DNA of 53,092 nt from Acidobacteriota bacterium (GTDB lineage: Bacteria > Acidobacteriota > Terriglobia > Acidiferrales > UBA7541): contig QHZB01000196.1 of assembly GCA_003224525.1 (NCBI GenBank), forward strand, positions 1 through 53,092, read 5' to 3'. Each line of letters opens with the position of its first letter. The first letter of the stretch is position 1. Below are positions 8,540 to 16,682 of this stretch, one piece after another. The notes beneath the pieces are model-generated. The model did no database searches. It was not told where the DNA came from and was given only the letters and a program-made list of their open reading frames with translations. A program made the position numbers and the translations under genes.

Positions 8540-8934
8540 ACGCGCAAAAGGTGTCGTGGACGGGCGGGCCGATCCTGCTGATCGAAGACGAGCCGTCGGT
8601 AATCGCCTTTCTGCGCGCGGCGCTGGAGCGCAAGGGATACGCCGTGGTGAATGCTTCGTCGGGAGCGGAAGGATTGCAGCGGCTTTCGAATGGACGGTAC
8701 GCCGGCGTGATTTCCGACATTCGAATGCCGGGAGCGGTGAATGGGGCGGAAGTGCACGGGTGGATTCAGAAGAACTGCCCGGAACTAAAGAGGCGAATCA
8801 TTCTCATCAGCGGTGACACGGCAAACAGCGATACGCAGGCGTTCCTGGCGCAAAGCGGGACACCGTGCATCGAGAAGCCTTTTCGGGTACAACAACTGAT
8901 ATCAATGGTGGAAAAGACATTCGGTAAACCATGA
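8536..8934 (+). CDS. Single-domain response regulator
   Basis: A 132-aa stand-alone receiver domain with a complete phosphorylation site: acidic pair in LLIEDEPS, phospho-acceptor D61 in ISDIRMPG, switch Ser/Thr in LISGDT, and conserved Lys in IEKPF. No output domain. ATGA overlaps tie it to the kinase gene before it and the activator gene after it, so all three are translationally coupled. It may act as a phosphate sink or relay between the kinase and the NtrC-type regulator, or as an output of its own. Nothing in the sequence settles which. Confidence 0.93.
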   Translation: MNAQKVSWTGGPILLIEDEPSVIAFLRAALERKGYAVVNASSGAEGLQRLSNGRYAGVISDIRMPGAVNGAEVHGWIQKNCPELKRRIILISGDTANSDTQAFLAQSGTPCIEKPFRVQQLISMVEKTFGKP

Positions 8935-10349
8935 GCGACGAGATGAAGACACGATTACTGGTGGTAGATGACGAACAGAGCATCCGCCGCCTGTGCATGA
9001 CGATCGGAAACACGCTGGGATATGCCTGCACGGAGGCGGAAAGCGGGGAGGCAGCGCTGGCGCGACTGGATTCCGATACTCCGGATCTACTACTCACCGA
9101 CCTGAAACTACCTAACATGTCCGGGGTCGAGTTGCTGAAGCAGACGAGAGTGCTCCTCCCGCATACCGAAGTCGCGATCATGACCGGCCACGGCTCGATT
9201 GAATCAGCAGTGGATGCGATGAAACTGGGGGCCTACGACTACATCGAAAAGCCGTTTCGCGTGGAAAAGATGCGGCTGCTGCTGCAGCGCATGGCTGAAA
9301 AGGTGCGACTTGTCTCGGAAAATGAGTTCTTGCGCGAGCGGGTGACAACGGAAGAAAACCTCGACGGTATCATCGGCAGTTCCGCGAATATCCAAGACGT
9401 CCTGCGCATGATTTCCCGGCTGAAAGATACACGGACGCCGGTACTGATCTCCGGCGAAAGCGGCACGGGAAAGGAGCTGGCGGCCCGTGCGATTCACTTC
9501 CGCGGGGCCATGGCAAAAACGCCTTTCGTAGCAGTCGATTGCGGCTCGCTGGTGCCGACACTCATGGAGAGCGAACTGTTCGGATACGAACGAGGCGCGT
9601 TTACGGGGGCGACGAAATCGAAGGCCGGGCTCTTCCAGGCCGCGGATGGGGGAACGATCTTCCTGGACGAGATTGGGGAGCTGCCCCTGGAAATGCAGGC
9701 GAAATTACTGCGCGTGTTGCAGGAAAAAGAAGTGCGGCCGGTGGGCAGCAACGAGAAGATAAGCGTCGATGTTCGCGTGATCGCGGCGACGAATCGCGAT
9801 CTGGAGGCCTCTTATCGCGCTGGAACATTCCGAAAGGACCTGTATTTTCGATTGAACGTGGTGACCGTGCACCTCCCTCCCCTGAGGGAGCGCCGGTCGG
9901 ACATTCCGGTCCTGGTTCATCATTTCCTGGATCGCTACGCCAAAGGCTCGCAGATTCAGGTCACCGCTGCGGCGATGAAGAGCCTGCTGCACTATGACTG
10001 GCCGGGGAACGTCCGCGAGCTGGAGAATTGCATCGCGCGTGCGGTGACCCTCGGTGACGGGAAAATCATTGATGTCGCCGATCTGCCGCCCGCCATTCGG
10101 AGCGAGCAGGCAGACTCGGGGATCGTGACGTCCGAAGACGGCACCACACTGTCTACCACGGCGTTGGCGGACATGGAACGAATGACGATTCTGCGTGTAT
10201 TTGAACAGGCGAATGGCGACAAAGCCCTGGCAGGAAAGATGCTAGGGATCAGCCGCGCGACGCTGTACCGCAAACTGAAGCGTTACAACATTGCGTTAAA
10301 GGCGGGTTCGACAGGAAGTGGGGCTGACCCGCAGGCGGCGCCCCAGTAG
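8931..10349 (+). CDS. NtrC-family sigma54-dependent response regulator
   Basis: A 472-aa transcription activator that uses ATP to open sigma54-RNA polymerase promoters. An N-terminal receiver (about 8-122; D57 in LLTDLKLP, Lys in IEKPF) is followed by the AAA+ domain with Walker A GESGTGKE (about 175-182). It also holds the sigma54-contact loop GAFTGA (about 222-227) and the GGTIFLDEIGELP Walker B region. The C-terminal Fis-type helix-turn-helix (about 425-460) reads GKMLGISRATLYRKLKRY. All activator signatures are intact, so it should be a true sigma54 activator. It is last in the kinase-receiver-activator operon. Three predicted sigma54 promoters with shared inverted repeats lie on either side, making this the best candidate regulator of both chemosensory gene sets. 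Confidence 0.96.
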   Translation: MSDEMKTRLLVVDDEQSIRRLCMTIGNTLGYACTEAESGEAALARLDSDTPDLLLTDLKLPNMSGVELLKQTRVLLPHTEVAIMTGHGSIESAVDAMKLGAYDYIEKPFRVEKMRLLLQRMAEKVRLVSENEFLRERVTTEENLDGIIGSSANIQDVLRMISRLKDTRTPVLISGESGTGKELAARAIHFRGAMAKTPFVAVDCGSLVPTLMESELFGYERGAFTGATKSKAGLFQAADGGTIFLDEIGELPLEMQAKLLRVLQEKEVRPVGSNEKISVDVRVIAATNRDLEASYRAGTFRKDLYFRLNVVTVHLPPLRERRSDIPVLVHHFLDRYAKGSQIQVTAAAMKSLLHYDWPGNVRELENCIARAVTLGDGKIIDVADLPPAIRSEQADSGIVTSEDGTTLSTTALADMERMTILRVFEQANGDKALAGKMLGISRATLYRKLKRYNIALKAGSTGSGADPQAAPQ

Positions 10350-10415
10350 CCAGGAGAAACGTCTCAAGCCAAATGCTCCGGGAATTCATGACCCGCCAGG
10401 CAGTGAGACGAAAAC

Positions 10416-10430
10416 GTTTCACGGTGAGAC
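10416..10430. promoter_or_regulatory. Inverted-repeat activator site GTTTCA-CGG-TGAGAC
   Basis: 6-3-6 inverted repeat with one arm mismatch, centred about 116 bases upstream of the predicted start of the PilZ-like gene transcript. Additional half sites flank it: GTCTCA at 10361, TGAGAC at 10404 and TGAGTC at 10434. It lies in the 220-base gap behind the activator gene. Confidence 0.55.
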
Positions 10431-10512
10431 AGGTGAGTCAACAAAACGCTCCGAGAAAATCTTAAGCCTCACCATTTCTGCAACTTGCAACAGCCGCACC
10501 TTTCCAGCCCTT

Positions 10513-10528
10513 TGGCGTCCAGCGTGCA
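10513..10528 (+). promoter_or_regulatory. Predicted sigma54 promoter before the PilZ-like gene
   Basis: TGGCGTCCAGCGTGCA with GG-N10-GC spacing, matching the elements at 5855 (minus) and 13277. Predicted start near 10539, ahead of both candidate TTG starts (10574, 10622). Confidence 0.55.
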
Positions 10529-10621
10529 TCTCTGTCATCGGAAGTCTGCGTCTCTTGCGGCGAGTAGTGTGTCTTGCCACCAGGGAGCGATTGGATTCTG
10601 ACCGGTAGGGCGAGAGGCGAT

Positions 10622-10975
10622 TTGGGAAAATCCGACGGCTTGGCAGGCACAGCGAACGAGCAAGACTGCGCAGAGCGGTTGGCGAGATTCTTTCCGCAGG
10701 CAAGACCCGTTCGAATTCCAGTGCACGTGACCGCGTCGCGCGGAGGCAGGACCAGTCTTCGCGAAGCTGCAATCGTGGAATTTGGCGGCCCGGAGCACGC
10801 TATTTTTCTTTCCAACTTGCCGCTGGAGTTCGACGACCGCGTGCGGATCGAGGCAACCGGAGAAGGACAGCCGGCGGAGGCAAATGTCGTCGGCGTGCAG
10901 TATCACGAAGGACGCAAAGCGGTGGCCGTCCGATTCTTACATGGCCCCTGCGACTGGGTGGTGACAGAGCCGTGA
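10622..10975 (+). CDS. PilZ-like domain protein (tentative)
   Basis: A small protein of 117 aa whose central part (VRIPVHVTASRGG, AIVEFGGPEHAIFLSNLPLE, VVGVQYHEGRKAVAVRF) has the beta-barrel rhythm of PilZ domains. The cyclic-di-GMP signature ([D/N]xSxxG) is not clear: the expected place reads EFGGPEHA. Binding of that nucleotide is therefore doubtful. The start is a TTG at 10622 preceded by GAGAGG with short spacing; a TTG at 10574 in the same frame would add 16 residues. No ATG is available. The stop overlaps the GTG of the next gene. It is the first gene after a predicted sigma54 promoter. PilZ proteins often accompany type IV pilus control, which suits the Chp-like cluster downstream. Confidence 0.6.
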   Translation: MGKSDGLAGTANEQDCAERLARFFPQARPVRIPVHVTASRGGRTSLREAAIVEFGGPEHAIFLSNLPLEFDDRVRIEATGEGQPAEANVVGVQYHEGRKAVAVRFLHGPCDWVVTEP

Positions 10976-12456
10976 ACAAAACAATGACAACGCTGAATCT
11001 CTCCGCTCCAGCAAAATCGGAAAGCTCGCGGCAGGCGCAATGGAAGGAAGCGCGCTCGGTGTTTCCGATCTATCTGGCGCTCGCGAAACAACTGGAGTTC
11101 GAAATTCCCTTTCCGCAAGCGCAGCGGAACCTCCCTGAGATAGCGGACCTGGAAATCTTCAGCCAAGTGCACGAGTGGCTGGATTCGATGGACCAGCGCG
11201 TGATGGTGCATCAACTCCGTCATCTTCTGCAGATGACGACGCTGAACGCCAGCGAAGCGGGACTGCGCGCGCTGATTCAGCGTCATCTGCGCAAGACAAC
11301 GAAAAGCAATTACGATCGAGACAAGATCGACTTCCTGCTCGTACAGTACTTTGCGCTCTGCGCGCCCGCAAAGATTTATCACAAACAGATTGCACTGGCG
11401 GATGTCGCGCAGGTCATCCAACCAGTGCTCGGAGATGTGGAGCCGGACCCGCTCGCATGGTGTGCGCCGCTGGAGCAAATGATCGATGCGCTACGGGGCT
11501 TCCGCAGCCTGAGAGAGATCCTGAAAACGAATTTCATCGAGCAGGGCCGCAAGGTGAAGGAAACGGCCGGCGCGATGTTCTACGATCCCGCGGCGCTGGT
11601 GGCTTTCATCCGGTTTAATTTCCTAATGCGCCGGACGTTGATCGAGTTGATGCACGCAGACTTGATCGCCATCCGCGCCGGACTCGGCCAACTGCAATCC
11701 GCAGGTGCACGCATCATCGACTGCCACCATTTCGGACTGTCGGCCACCGAACCACTTCCAAAAATTTGTGCGATGGCCGACGAGTGGAAACAGCCCTTCC
11801 AAAAAAGCTACACGGAACGGTCGGTCAGCCAGGCCTTCGAAGAGCTACTCGGGCTGCGCACCGACGTGGAGCAGGCCATCGAGAAGGCACTTGTAAAATC
11901 GGGCGAAAGCTCTCCTCAACCGACAGCAGTGGAGCTAGGAAAGCCTCTCCCGGCGGCGACCAAGCCCGCGGCGGAACCCACGGCTTCCACTGCCAACGCG
12001 AAAGCGAAGGAGCGTCCTCGGACACCTGCGACGGAGGAGGCGGATGCCATTGTGGTGCTGGATTTTGAAAACTGCATGGAGCAAGTCTGGGAGCAACTGA
12101 TCGCCACACCGCCTTCGCGTGGAAGGTCGATGACCACCGTCAAGATCGGGGGAGCGCGAATTCTGATGTCGTCATGGGAAGTAACGGCGTTCGTCAGCGA
12201 AGACGGGCCCTCCGCGGAGGATTTGCGGCGGGCCGTTGTGGCCCGGGCGCTGGTCACTGCGGCAACGGAATCCGCCAAGGAAACGGGGAATGCCACGTCG
12301 CTCGACCGAGCGATGAACATTGCGCGCGTGGAAGTCACTCGATTGCAAGAGCGCGTGGATATGGCCAAGCGAGCGAAGGATACGGAAGCGGCGGTAAACC
12401 TCGGGATCAGTACGAAACGTCTGCTCTCGGCGCTGGACGAAGCAGAAAAACTGTAA
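10972..12456 (+). CDS. Unrecognised 494-aa cytoplasmic protein in chemosensory operon
   Basis: I do not recognise a family. No signal peptide or membrane helix is visible. The first two thirds (about 1-310) is a helical, Leu/Ile-rich region with patches such as VMVHQLRHLLQM and FLVQYFALCAP. An Ala/Pro-rich linker follows (about 311-355). A C-terminal alpha/beta then helical part starts with ADAIVVLDFENCMEQVWEQL and ends in a charged helix (RLQERVDMAKRAKDTEAA). The GTG start overlaps the stop of the PilZ-like gene, so the two are coupled; ATG 10984 is an alternative. A 56-base gap separates it from the receiver/DHp-like gene. Its position between regulators and a full Chp-like set suggests a dedicated but undescribed signalling or motility role. 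Confidence 0.85.
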   Translation: MNKTMTTLNLSAPAKSESSRQAQWKEARSVFPIYLALAKQLEFEIPFPQAQRNLPEIADLEIFSQVHEWLDSMDQRVMVHQLRHLLQMTTLNASEAGLRALIQRHLRKTTKSNYDRDKIDFLLVQYFALCAPAKIYHKQIALADVAQVIQPVLGDVEPDPLAWCAPLEQMIDALRGFRSLREILKTNFIEQGRKVKETAGAMFYDPAALVAFIRFNFLMRRTLIELMHADLIAIRAGLGQLQSAGARIIDCHHFGLSATEPLPKICAMADEWKQPFQKSYTERSVSQAFEELLGLRTDVEQAIEKALVKSGESSPQPTAVELGKPLPAATKPAAEPTASTANAKAKERPRTPATEEADAIVVLDFENCMEQVWEQLIATPPSRGRSMTTVKIGGARILMSSWEVTAFVSEDGPSAEDLRRAVVARALVTAATESAKETGNATSLDRAMNIARVEVTRLQERVDMAKRAKDTEAAVNLGISTKRLLSALDEAEKL

Positions 12457-12512
12457 CCGATGGCGAACTGGTCCGGCTAGGCCGGACGGAAAATTCAGGG
12501 AGCGAGTTTTCA

Positions 12513-13196
12513 TTGCGACACGCCAACGTAGTCATTCTCACCGACGAAACCGAATTTGCCCAGCTGCTGACGGCCTGCTGGCAGGCCGAACGCCAGGCCC
12601 CGAACATCACTGTCCTCAATAGCGATTCGTGGCGTGAACAAGCTGCACCAACTCACGACCTGGTCGTGGTGGGGCCAGTGCGCGATGGAAAAATTACCAG
12701 CGTGCTGCGCTCTCTCGATCCGGCAACCGCGGTCATCCTTTGCGCTCCGGCAGATTCCCGGGAATTCGGGCAGTTGCGCACCAAGTATCCAAGACTGGTG
12801 CATATCCCGCTTCGCGAAGACTGGGCGCAAACGCTTTTGCTGGTGGCCGGCGAATCGCTGCGCCGAGCGAAAGCTTTGCAGACTGCACGGCAAGCGGAGC
12901 AGAACGCCGCCAGAAACGAGAACCACGCCACACTCGGGCGCTACATGCTGGACATGAAGCACAGCGTGAACAACGCGCTGACCTCCATGCTGGGAAATGC
13001 CGAATTGCTGCTGCTGGAGCCCGGACAGCTTTCCTCCCAGTCGCTGGCACAGATTAAGACCATGCACAGCATGGCGCTGCGAATCAACGAGGTGATGCAG
13101 CGTTTCTCATCGCTTGCAAGCGAGATGCGGGAAGCTGAGAATGCATCTCAAGCTGAGACAGAAGAGACGACAATGCCAACTTCGCGCCGTCGCTGA
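12513..13196 (+). CDS. Degenerate receiver fused to a DHp (HisKA-like) domain without ATPase
   Basis: About 227 aa. The N-terminal half resembles a receiver fold (NVVILTDETEFAQLLTACWQ, THDLVVVGPV, TAVILCAPA), but the phospho-Asp position is not convincing (DLVVVG). The C-terminal half is a histidine-kinase dimerisation helix pair with MKHSVNNALTSMLGNAELLL. This aligns with the H box of HisKA kinases (H-x-x-N-N). The protein ends about 50 residues later, where an ATPase domain would normally begin. Such a domain can act as a phosphotransferase (Spo0B style) or be phosphorylated in trans. The start is a TTG at 12513 with AGGGAG about 10 bases ahead; the open frame continues further up into the preceding gene but that part is antisense-like overlap. 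The predicted activator site at 13145 lies inside its 3' end. Confidence 0.82.
   Translation: MRHANVVILTDETEFAQLLTACWQAERQAPNITVLNSDSWREQAAPTHDLVVVGPVRDGKITSVLRSLDPATAVILCAPADSREFGQLRTKYPRLVHIPLREDWAQTLLLVAGESLRRAKALQTARQAEQNAARNENHATLGRYMLDMKHSVNNALTSMLGNAELLLLEPGQLSSQSLAQIKTMHSMALRINEVMQRFSSLASEMREAENASQAETEETTMPTSRRR
13145..13159. promoter_or_regulatory. Inverted-repeat activator site ATCTCA-AGC-TGAGAC
   Basis: Differs from the palindrome at 6021 in only 2 of 15 positions. It is centred about 151 bases upstream of the predicted start at 13303. It lies in the coding 3' end of the preceding gene, where it overlaps another TGAGA-N5-TCTCA repeat beginning at 13135. Confidence 0.55.
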
Positions 13197-13276
13197 GTTC
13201 CTCCGACATCGCTGCAACCTGCTCATTTAAAGATATTTAGCGTGAAACGACACCGGAGCACGCGGAATGCAAAAGC

Positions 13277-13292
13277 TGGCTGCCGACGTGCA
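13277..13292 (+). promoter_or_regulatory. Predicted sigma54 promoter of the Chp-like operon
   Basis: TGGCTGCCGACGTGCA with GG-N10-GC spacing; 12 of 16 positions equal the element at 5855 (minus). Predicted start about 13303. This places the GTG start at 13330, with its GGAGA ribosome-binding site at 13316, about 27 bases into the transcript. It argues against the upstream ATG at 13267. Confidence 0.6.
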
Positions 13293-13329
13293 CCTTTGCT
13301 CTATGGACAAGTATGGAGAAACGACGGCT

Positions 13330-13692
13330 GTGCATAAAAAAGTTCTAATCGTTGATGACTCCCCCGCTGAGGTCAGGCTGATCGAAGGCTTGCTGGAAAA
13401 GGAAGGCTATTGGCCGATTGCGTTGCACGACCCCAGGCGCGTCGAGGAAACCATTACGAACGAGCGGCCCAGCGTGATTCTGCTCGATGTGGTGATGCCG
13501 GACCGAAACGGGTTTCAGATTTGCCGCGATCTCAAAGGGAACGCGGAGTTCAACATGATTCCGGTGATCCTGGTGACCTCGAAAGATACGGCGAGCGACA
13601 AGTATTGGGGCCAGCAGCAAGGCGCGGATGGATACGTCACGAAGCCCTTCACCCGGGAAGATCTGCTACGCGCGGTGCGGCGGTTTGCATGA
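13330..13692 (+). CDS. PilG/PilH-like response regulator
   Basis: A 120-aa single receiver domain. Phosphorylation site: DD in LIVDDSP, D53 in ILLDVVMPDRNGF, Thr in LVTSKD, Lys in VTKPF. The VMPDRNGFQICRDLK stretch and the sequence around VTSKDTASDKYWGQQQGADG closely resemble the PilH/PilG receivers of type IV pilus chemosensory systems. GTG at 13330 is chosen because GGAGA lies 9-10 bases upstream and because the predicted sigma54 start is at about 13303. In-frame ATGs at 13267 and 13303 would add 21 or 9 residues. First gene of the chp-like operon. Confidence 0.92.
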   Translation: MHKKVLIVDDSPAEVRLIEGLLEKEGYWPIALHDPRRVEETITNERPSVILLDVVMPDRNGFQICRDLKGNAEFNMIPVILVTSKDTASDKYWGQQQGADGYVTKPFTREDLLRAVRRFA

Positions 13693-13717
13693 GACTTTCT
13701 AGGGATAAGAACAGGCG

Positions 13718-14245
13718 ATGAGCGAAGACTTCCATCTCGAGCCCCTTCCCGCAGACGCTGATACCGGGGATCTGCTCGAAGCTCTTGGGCCGATCGAAGA
13801 GCGGCCGCCAGAGTCGCAGTATTGCGTCTTCCGCAGCGGACGCGAGCGATTCTGCCTGCCGGTCTTGGACGTCGAGGAAGTGCTTGATTGGCCGTTACTG
13901 ACAAAGCTCCCACTTGGCCCCGCATACCTGGTGGGAATATTCAATTTGCGCGGCGCTATCGTGCCGTTGATAGACATTGCGATTTCCGAAGGCCGCCGGC
14001 AAGGCTTGCTCCCCAAGCACGTGGTGGTCGCTTCCCTGCGCATCGAGAACCATCACGAGGACATTCGGATCGGCATCGCCGCAGACGAAGTCATCGGAAC
14101 CTATTCGGTGAACACCGAGGATTTGCTCGAGCAAGCGCCGGAAAATGTGCCGCATTGCATCGGAATGTTGCGGCATGACGACCGCCTGGCGCTGGTCATC
14201 GATTTGCGCCGGCTGCTCGAAGTTTTTCCGGGGCCCAGCATTTGA
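13718..14245 (+). CDS. CheW/PilI-like adaptor
   Basis: A 175-aa CheW-domain protein with a roughly 30-residue acidic N-terminal extension. Core motifs: [39 protein letters not shown] (the NLRG..P..D signature) and [18 protein letters not shown]. It links the downstream MCP to the hybrid CheA. By order (receiver, CheW, MCP, CheR, CheA, CheB) it corresponds to PilI of the Pseudomonas pilGHIJK-chpABC cluster. It lies 25 bases after the receiver gene. Confidence 0.93.
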   Translation: MSEDFHLEPLPADADTGDLLEALGPIEERPPESQYCVFRSGRERFCLPVLDVEEVLDWPLLTKLPLGPAYLVGIFNLRGAIVPLIDIAISEGRRQGLLPKHVVVASLRIENHHEDIRIGIAADEVIGTYSVNTEDLLEQAPENVPHCIGMLRHDDRLALVIDLRRLLEVFPGPSI

Positions 14246-14306
14246 GTTTGGTGGAGACCACGCTGATCGACAGGGCGGGCTCCGCGGAAGAGATTTGGAG
14301 GGTGGC

Positions 14307-15734
14307 ATGAAATCGCGACTGAGTTCCACAATCTGGATGCTGGTCCTGCTGAACGCAGTGGTCGGCTGCTTCGTCCTCTGGCTTGCCTTCAACGCCGGGA
14401 AGAAGGCCGGTGACGCCTCCTTTCTGGACTTTGGCTCGCCGGCCGGCGGAAGCATACTCTTCGCCATCTTACTCGCGGTGGTGACGTGGGGCATTCTGGC
14501 GTGGCGGTTCGGGGCGTTGCTGGGGCCGGTGCAGGCTCTCTCAGAATTCTCCGAACGCTTTGCAGCCGGGGACCCGCGCGCACGCGCAGAGGTCACTTCG
14601 AACGATGAACTGGGCTACATTGCAGAAAATCTGAATCGCGCGGTCGCCAAAGTGTCCAAGGCCACGAGCAACCAGGATGCCAACGACGCGCTGCAGCGCA
14701 GCATCACTGAATTGCTAAGCGTCATCAACCAAGTAGCCCGCGGGGATTTGTCGCAGCGCGGCAAAGTGAGCAACGACGCGCTTGGAAACGTAACGGATTC
14801 GATCAACTACATGCTCGATAATTTCACCAAGGTCCTCGAGCGCGTCCGCAAAGCGGCCATGGAAGTGACCGCGTGCTCCAACAACATTCTCGTAGCCGCC
14901 GATGAAATGCAGGCGGGCGCTACGCAGCAAGACCAGGAAATTACCAACACCTCGAGTGCCGTCGAAGAGCTTACGGTCTCCATGAAACAGGTTTCGAACA
15001 ACGCCGAAGCGAGCGCCGAGGCGGCCCGCCGCGCGCTGGATGCCGCCGAACAGGGCAACCGCGCGGTCCGCGACACGCTCGAGGGCATGCAGCGAATCCG
15101 CGCTTCGGTACAGGCGACTGCCAAGAAAATCAAGTCTCTCGGCGACCGCTCGCTGGAAATTTCCGAGATCATCAACGTCATTAACGACATAACGGAACAG
15201 ACGAACCTGTTGGCGTTGAACGCGGCGATCGAGGCAGCACGCGCTGGGGAGGCGGGGCGAGGCTTTGCGGTCGTCGCTGACGAAGTCCGCAAGCTCGCCG
15301 AACACAGCCGCAGCGCGACGAAGGATATCGCGGCGCTCATCAAGGCGATCCAGGCGGAGACGAACGAAGCGGTCGTGGTCATGGAAGAAGGCACAAAGGA
15401 AGTGGAAGGCGGCGCACAACTTGCCGATCAGGCAGGCCGCGCGCTGGACGCCATTTCCAACGTGGTGCGCCAATCAGCGGAACTCGTACAGGAAATCTCG
15501 CTAGCTTCAAAGCAGCAGGTCCGCGGAACAGAAGGAGTAGCGCACGCCATGCAGATCATTTCGAGTATCACGCGGCAGACATCGCAAGGAACGCGCGGGA
15601 CGGTGGCAACTGTAAGCCAGCTCGTCAAGCTGTCGGATCAATTGAACGAGGCACTGGCGCAATTCCGCGCGTCATCCAAAGCAGCAGCGCATGAAGATTC
15701 CGCGCGACCCGTCCCGGCCGGCGCTCTTCGTTAA
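14307..15734 (+). CDS. PilJ-like methyl-accepting chemotaxis protein
   Basis: A 475-aa chemoreceptor. A first membrane segment (about 8-28) and a second (about 45-68) enclose a periplasmic loop of only about 17 residues. It therefore probably senses through the membrane, the cytoplasm or a partner rather than by a periplasmic ligand domain. A HAMP region (about 70-125) is followed by a second HAMP-like stretch ([15 protein letters not shown]). The signalling coiled coil has a canonical tip ending [23 protein letters not shown] 14307 is preceded by a strong GGAGGGTGG. The short periplasmic part differs from Pseudomonas PilJ, but gene order supports an equivalent position. Confidence 0.94.
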   Translation: MKSRLSSTIWMLVLLNAVVGCFVLWLAFNAGKKAGDASFLDFGSPAGGSILFAILLAVVTWGILAWRFGALLGPVQALSEFSERFAAGDPRARAEVTSNDELGYIAENLNRAVAKVSKATSNQDANDALQRSITELLSVINQVARGDLSQRGKVSNDALGNVTDSINYMLDNFTKVLERVRKAAMEVTACSNNILVAADEMQAGATQQDQEITNTSSAVEELTVSMKQVSNNAEASAEAARRALDAAEQGNRAVRDTLEGMQRIRASVQATAKKIKSLGDRSLEISEIINVINDITEQTNLLALNAAIEAARAGEAGRGFAVVADEVRKLAEHSRSATKDIAALIKAIQAETNEAVVVMEEGTKEVEGGAQLADQAGRALDAISNVVRQSAELVQEISLASKQQVRGTEGVAHAMQIISSITRQTSQGTRGTVATVSQLVKLSDQLNEALAQFRASSKAAAHEDSARPVPAGALR

Positions 15735-15797
15735 GCAGTGACGCTCTTCTTCGCCAGGTGGCGGAACTAAGAACGCGGCCCAGAAGACGGGAGCACG

Positions 15798-16682
15798 ATG
15801 AGCGAACGCCAGGGACAGGTGCACGGACTGAGCGAACACGAGCTAAGCGAGATTCGCATGTTGATCGAAGAGCGGACGGGAATTTGCTTCGATGAATCGC
15901 GCGAGCGCTTCTTCTCCACGCGTGTGCGGGAACACCTGCGCTCAAAAGGAATGGAACACGGCACGGAACTGCTGCGCGCCGTGCGCAAATCCAACGTCGA
16001 ATACGAGGGGCTGCTCGAGCGGCTGCTGACGCAGGAAACGAGCTTCTTCCGGTATCCCGGTGTGTATGAAGCGTTCGAAAAGCGCGTGCTACCCGAGTTG
16101 CACACGAAGAAATTCTGGAAGAATCCGCGCACCCTGAGGATTTGGAGCGCAGGCTGCTCAACGGGTGAAGAGCCATATTCGATCGGCATCACGATCGCGG
16201 ATTCACTGTCGTTCGCGGATGCCTGGAACGTCGAAATACTTGCAACCGATGTCGGACGTCACGCCCTGAAGCACGCTGAACGCGGGATCTACAAAGGGCG
16301 CAGCATAGCCAGCGTGAGCGAGAGGCAGCTGGCAAATCACTTTACAGAGGTCGGCGGCGGGCATCAAGTAAGGCCGCGGCTCCGCAAGATGGTTTCGTTT
16401 GCGCAGATGAATCTTGCTTCGGCGGTATACGTCGGCCACATGGACATGATTTTCTGCATGAACGTCCTGATCTACTTTTCCGAAGAGCGCCGGCGCTCGC
16501 TGGTGCAACGGTTCTACGACACGCTGGAACCGGGCGGCTATCTGTTCCTGGGGCACTCGGAGTCGATCTCCAAGATGCCGGTGAAGTTCCAAGCTATCGT
16601 GTTGAACGATTGCATTCTCTACCGGAAGCCGACCGCGGATGAATTGCAGAAGCTGGAACTCGTGGCGGAGGGGCGAGCGTGA
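15798..16682 (+). CDS. cheR: Chemoreceptor methyltransferase CheR/PilK-like
   Basis: 294 aa, usual CheR length. The N-terminal domain contains LTQETSFFRYP. The SAM-binding loop is RIWSAGCSTGEEPYSIG. The later part has DMIFCMNVLIYFSEE and GGYLFLGHSES. It methylates the MCP encoded 63 bases upstream and overlaps the hybrid cheA by 4 bases (GTGA). In order it matches PilK of the type IV pilus system. It is clearly distinct in sequence from the other CheR of the window (1910-2815). Confidence 0.95.
   Translation: MSERQGQVHGLSEHELSEIRMLIEERTGICFDESRERFFSTRVREHLRSKGMEHGTELLRAVRKSNVEYEGLLERLLTQETSFFRYPGVYEAFEKRVLPELHTKKFWKNPRTLRIWSAGCSTGEEPYSIGITIADSLSFADAWNVEILATDVGRHALKHAERGIYKGRSIASVSERQLANHFTEVGGGHQVRPRLRKMVSFAQMNLASAVYVGHMDMIFCMNVLIYFSEERRRSLVQRFYDTLEPGGYLFLGHSESISKMPVKFQAIVLNDCILYRKPTADELQKLELVAEGRA

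Noticed and set aside
12174-12512. N-terminal extension of the receiver/DHp protein
   Set aside because: It overlaps the end of the 494-aa gene in another frame and is Arg/Gly-rich without structure; TTG 12513 has a good ribosome-binding site.
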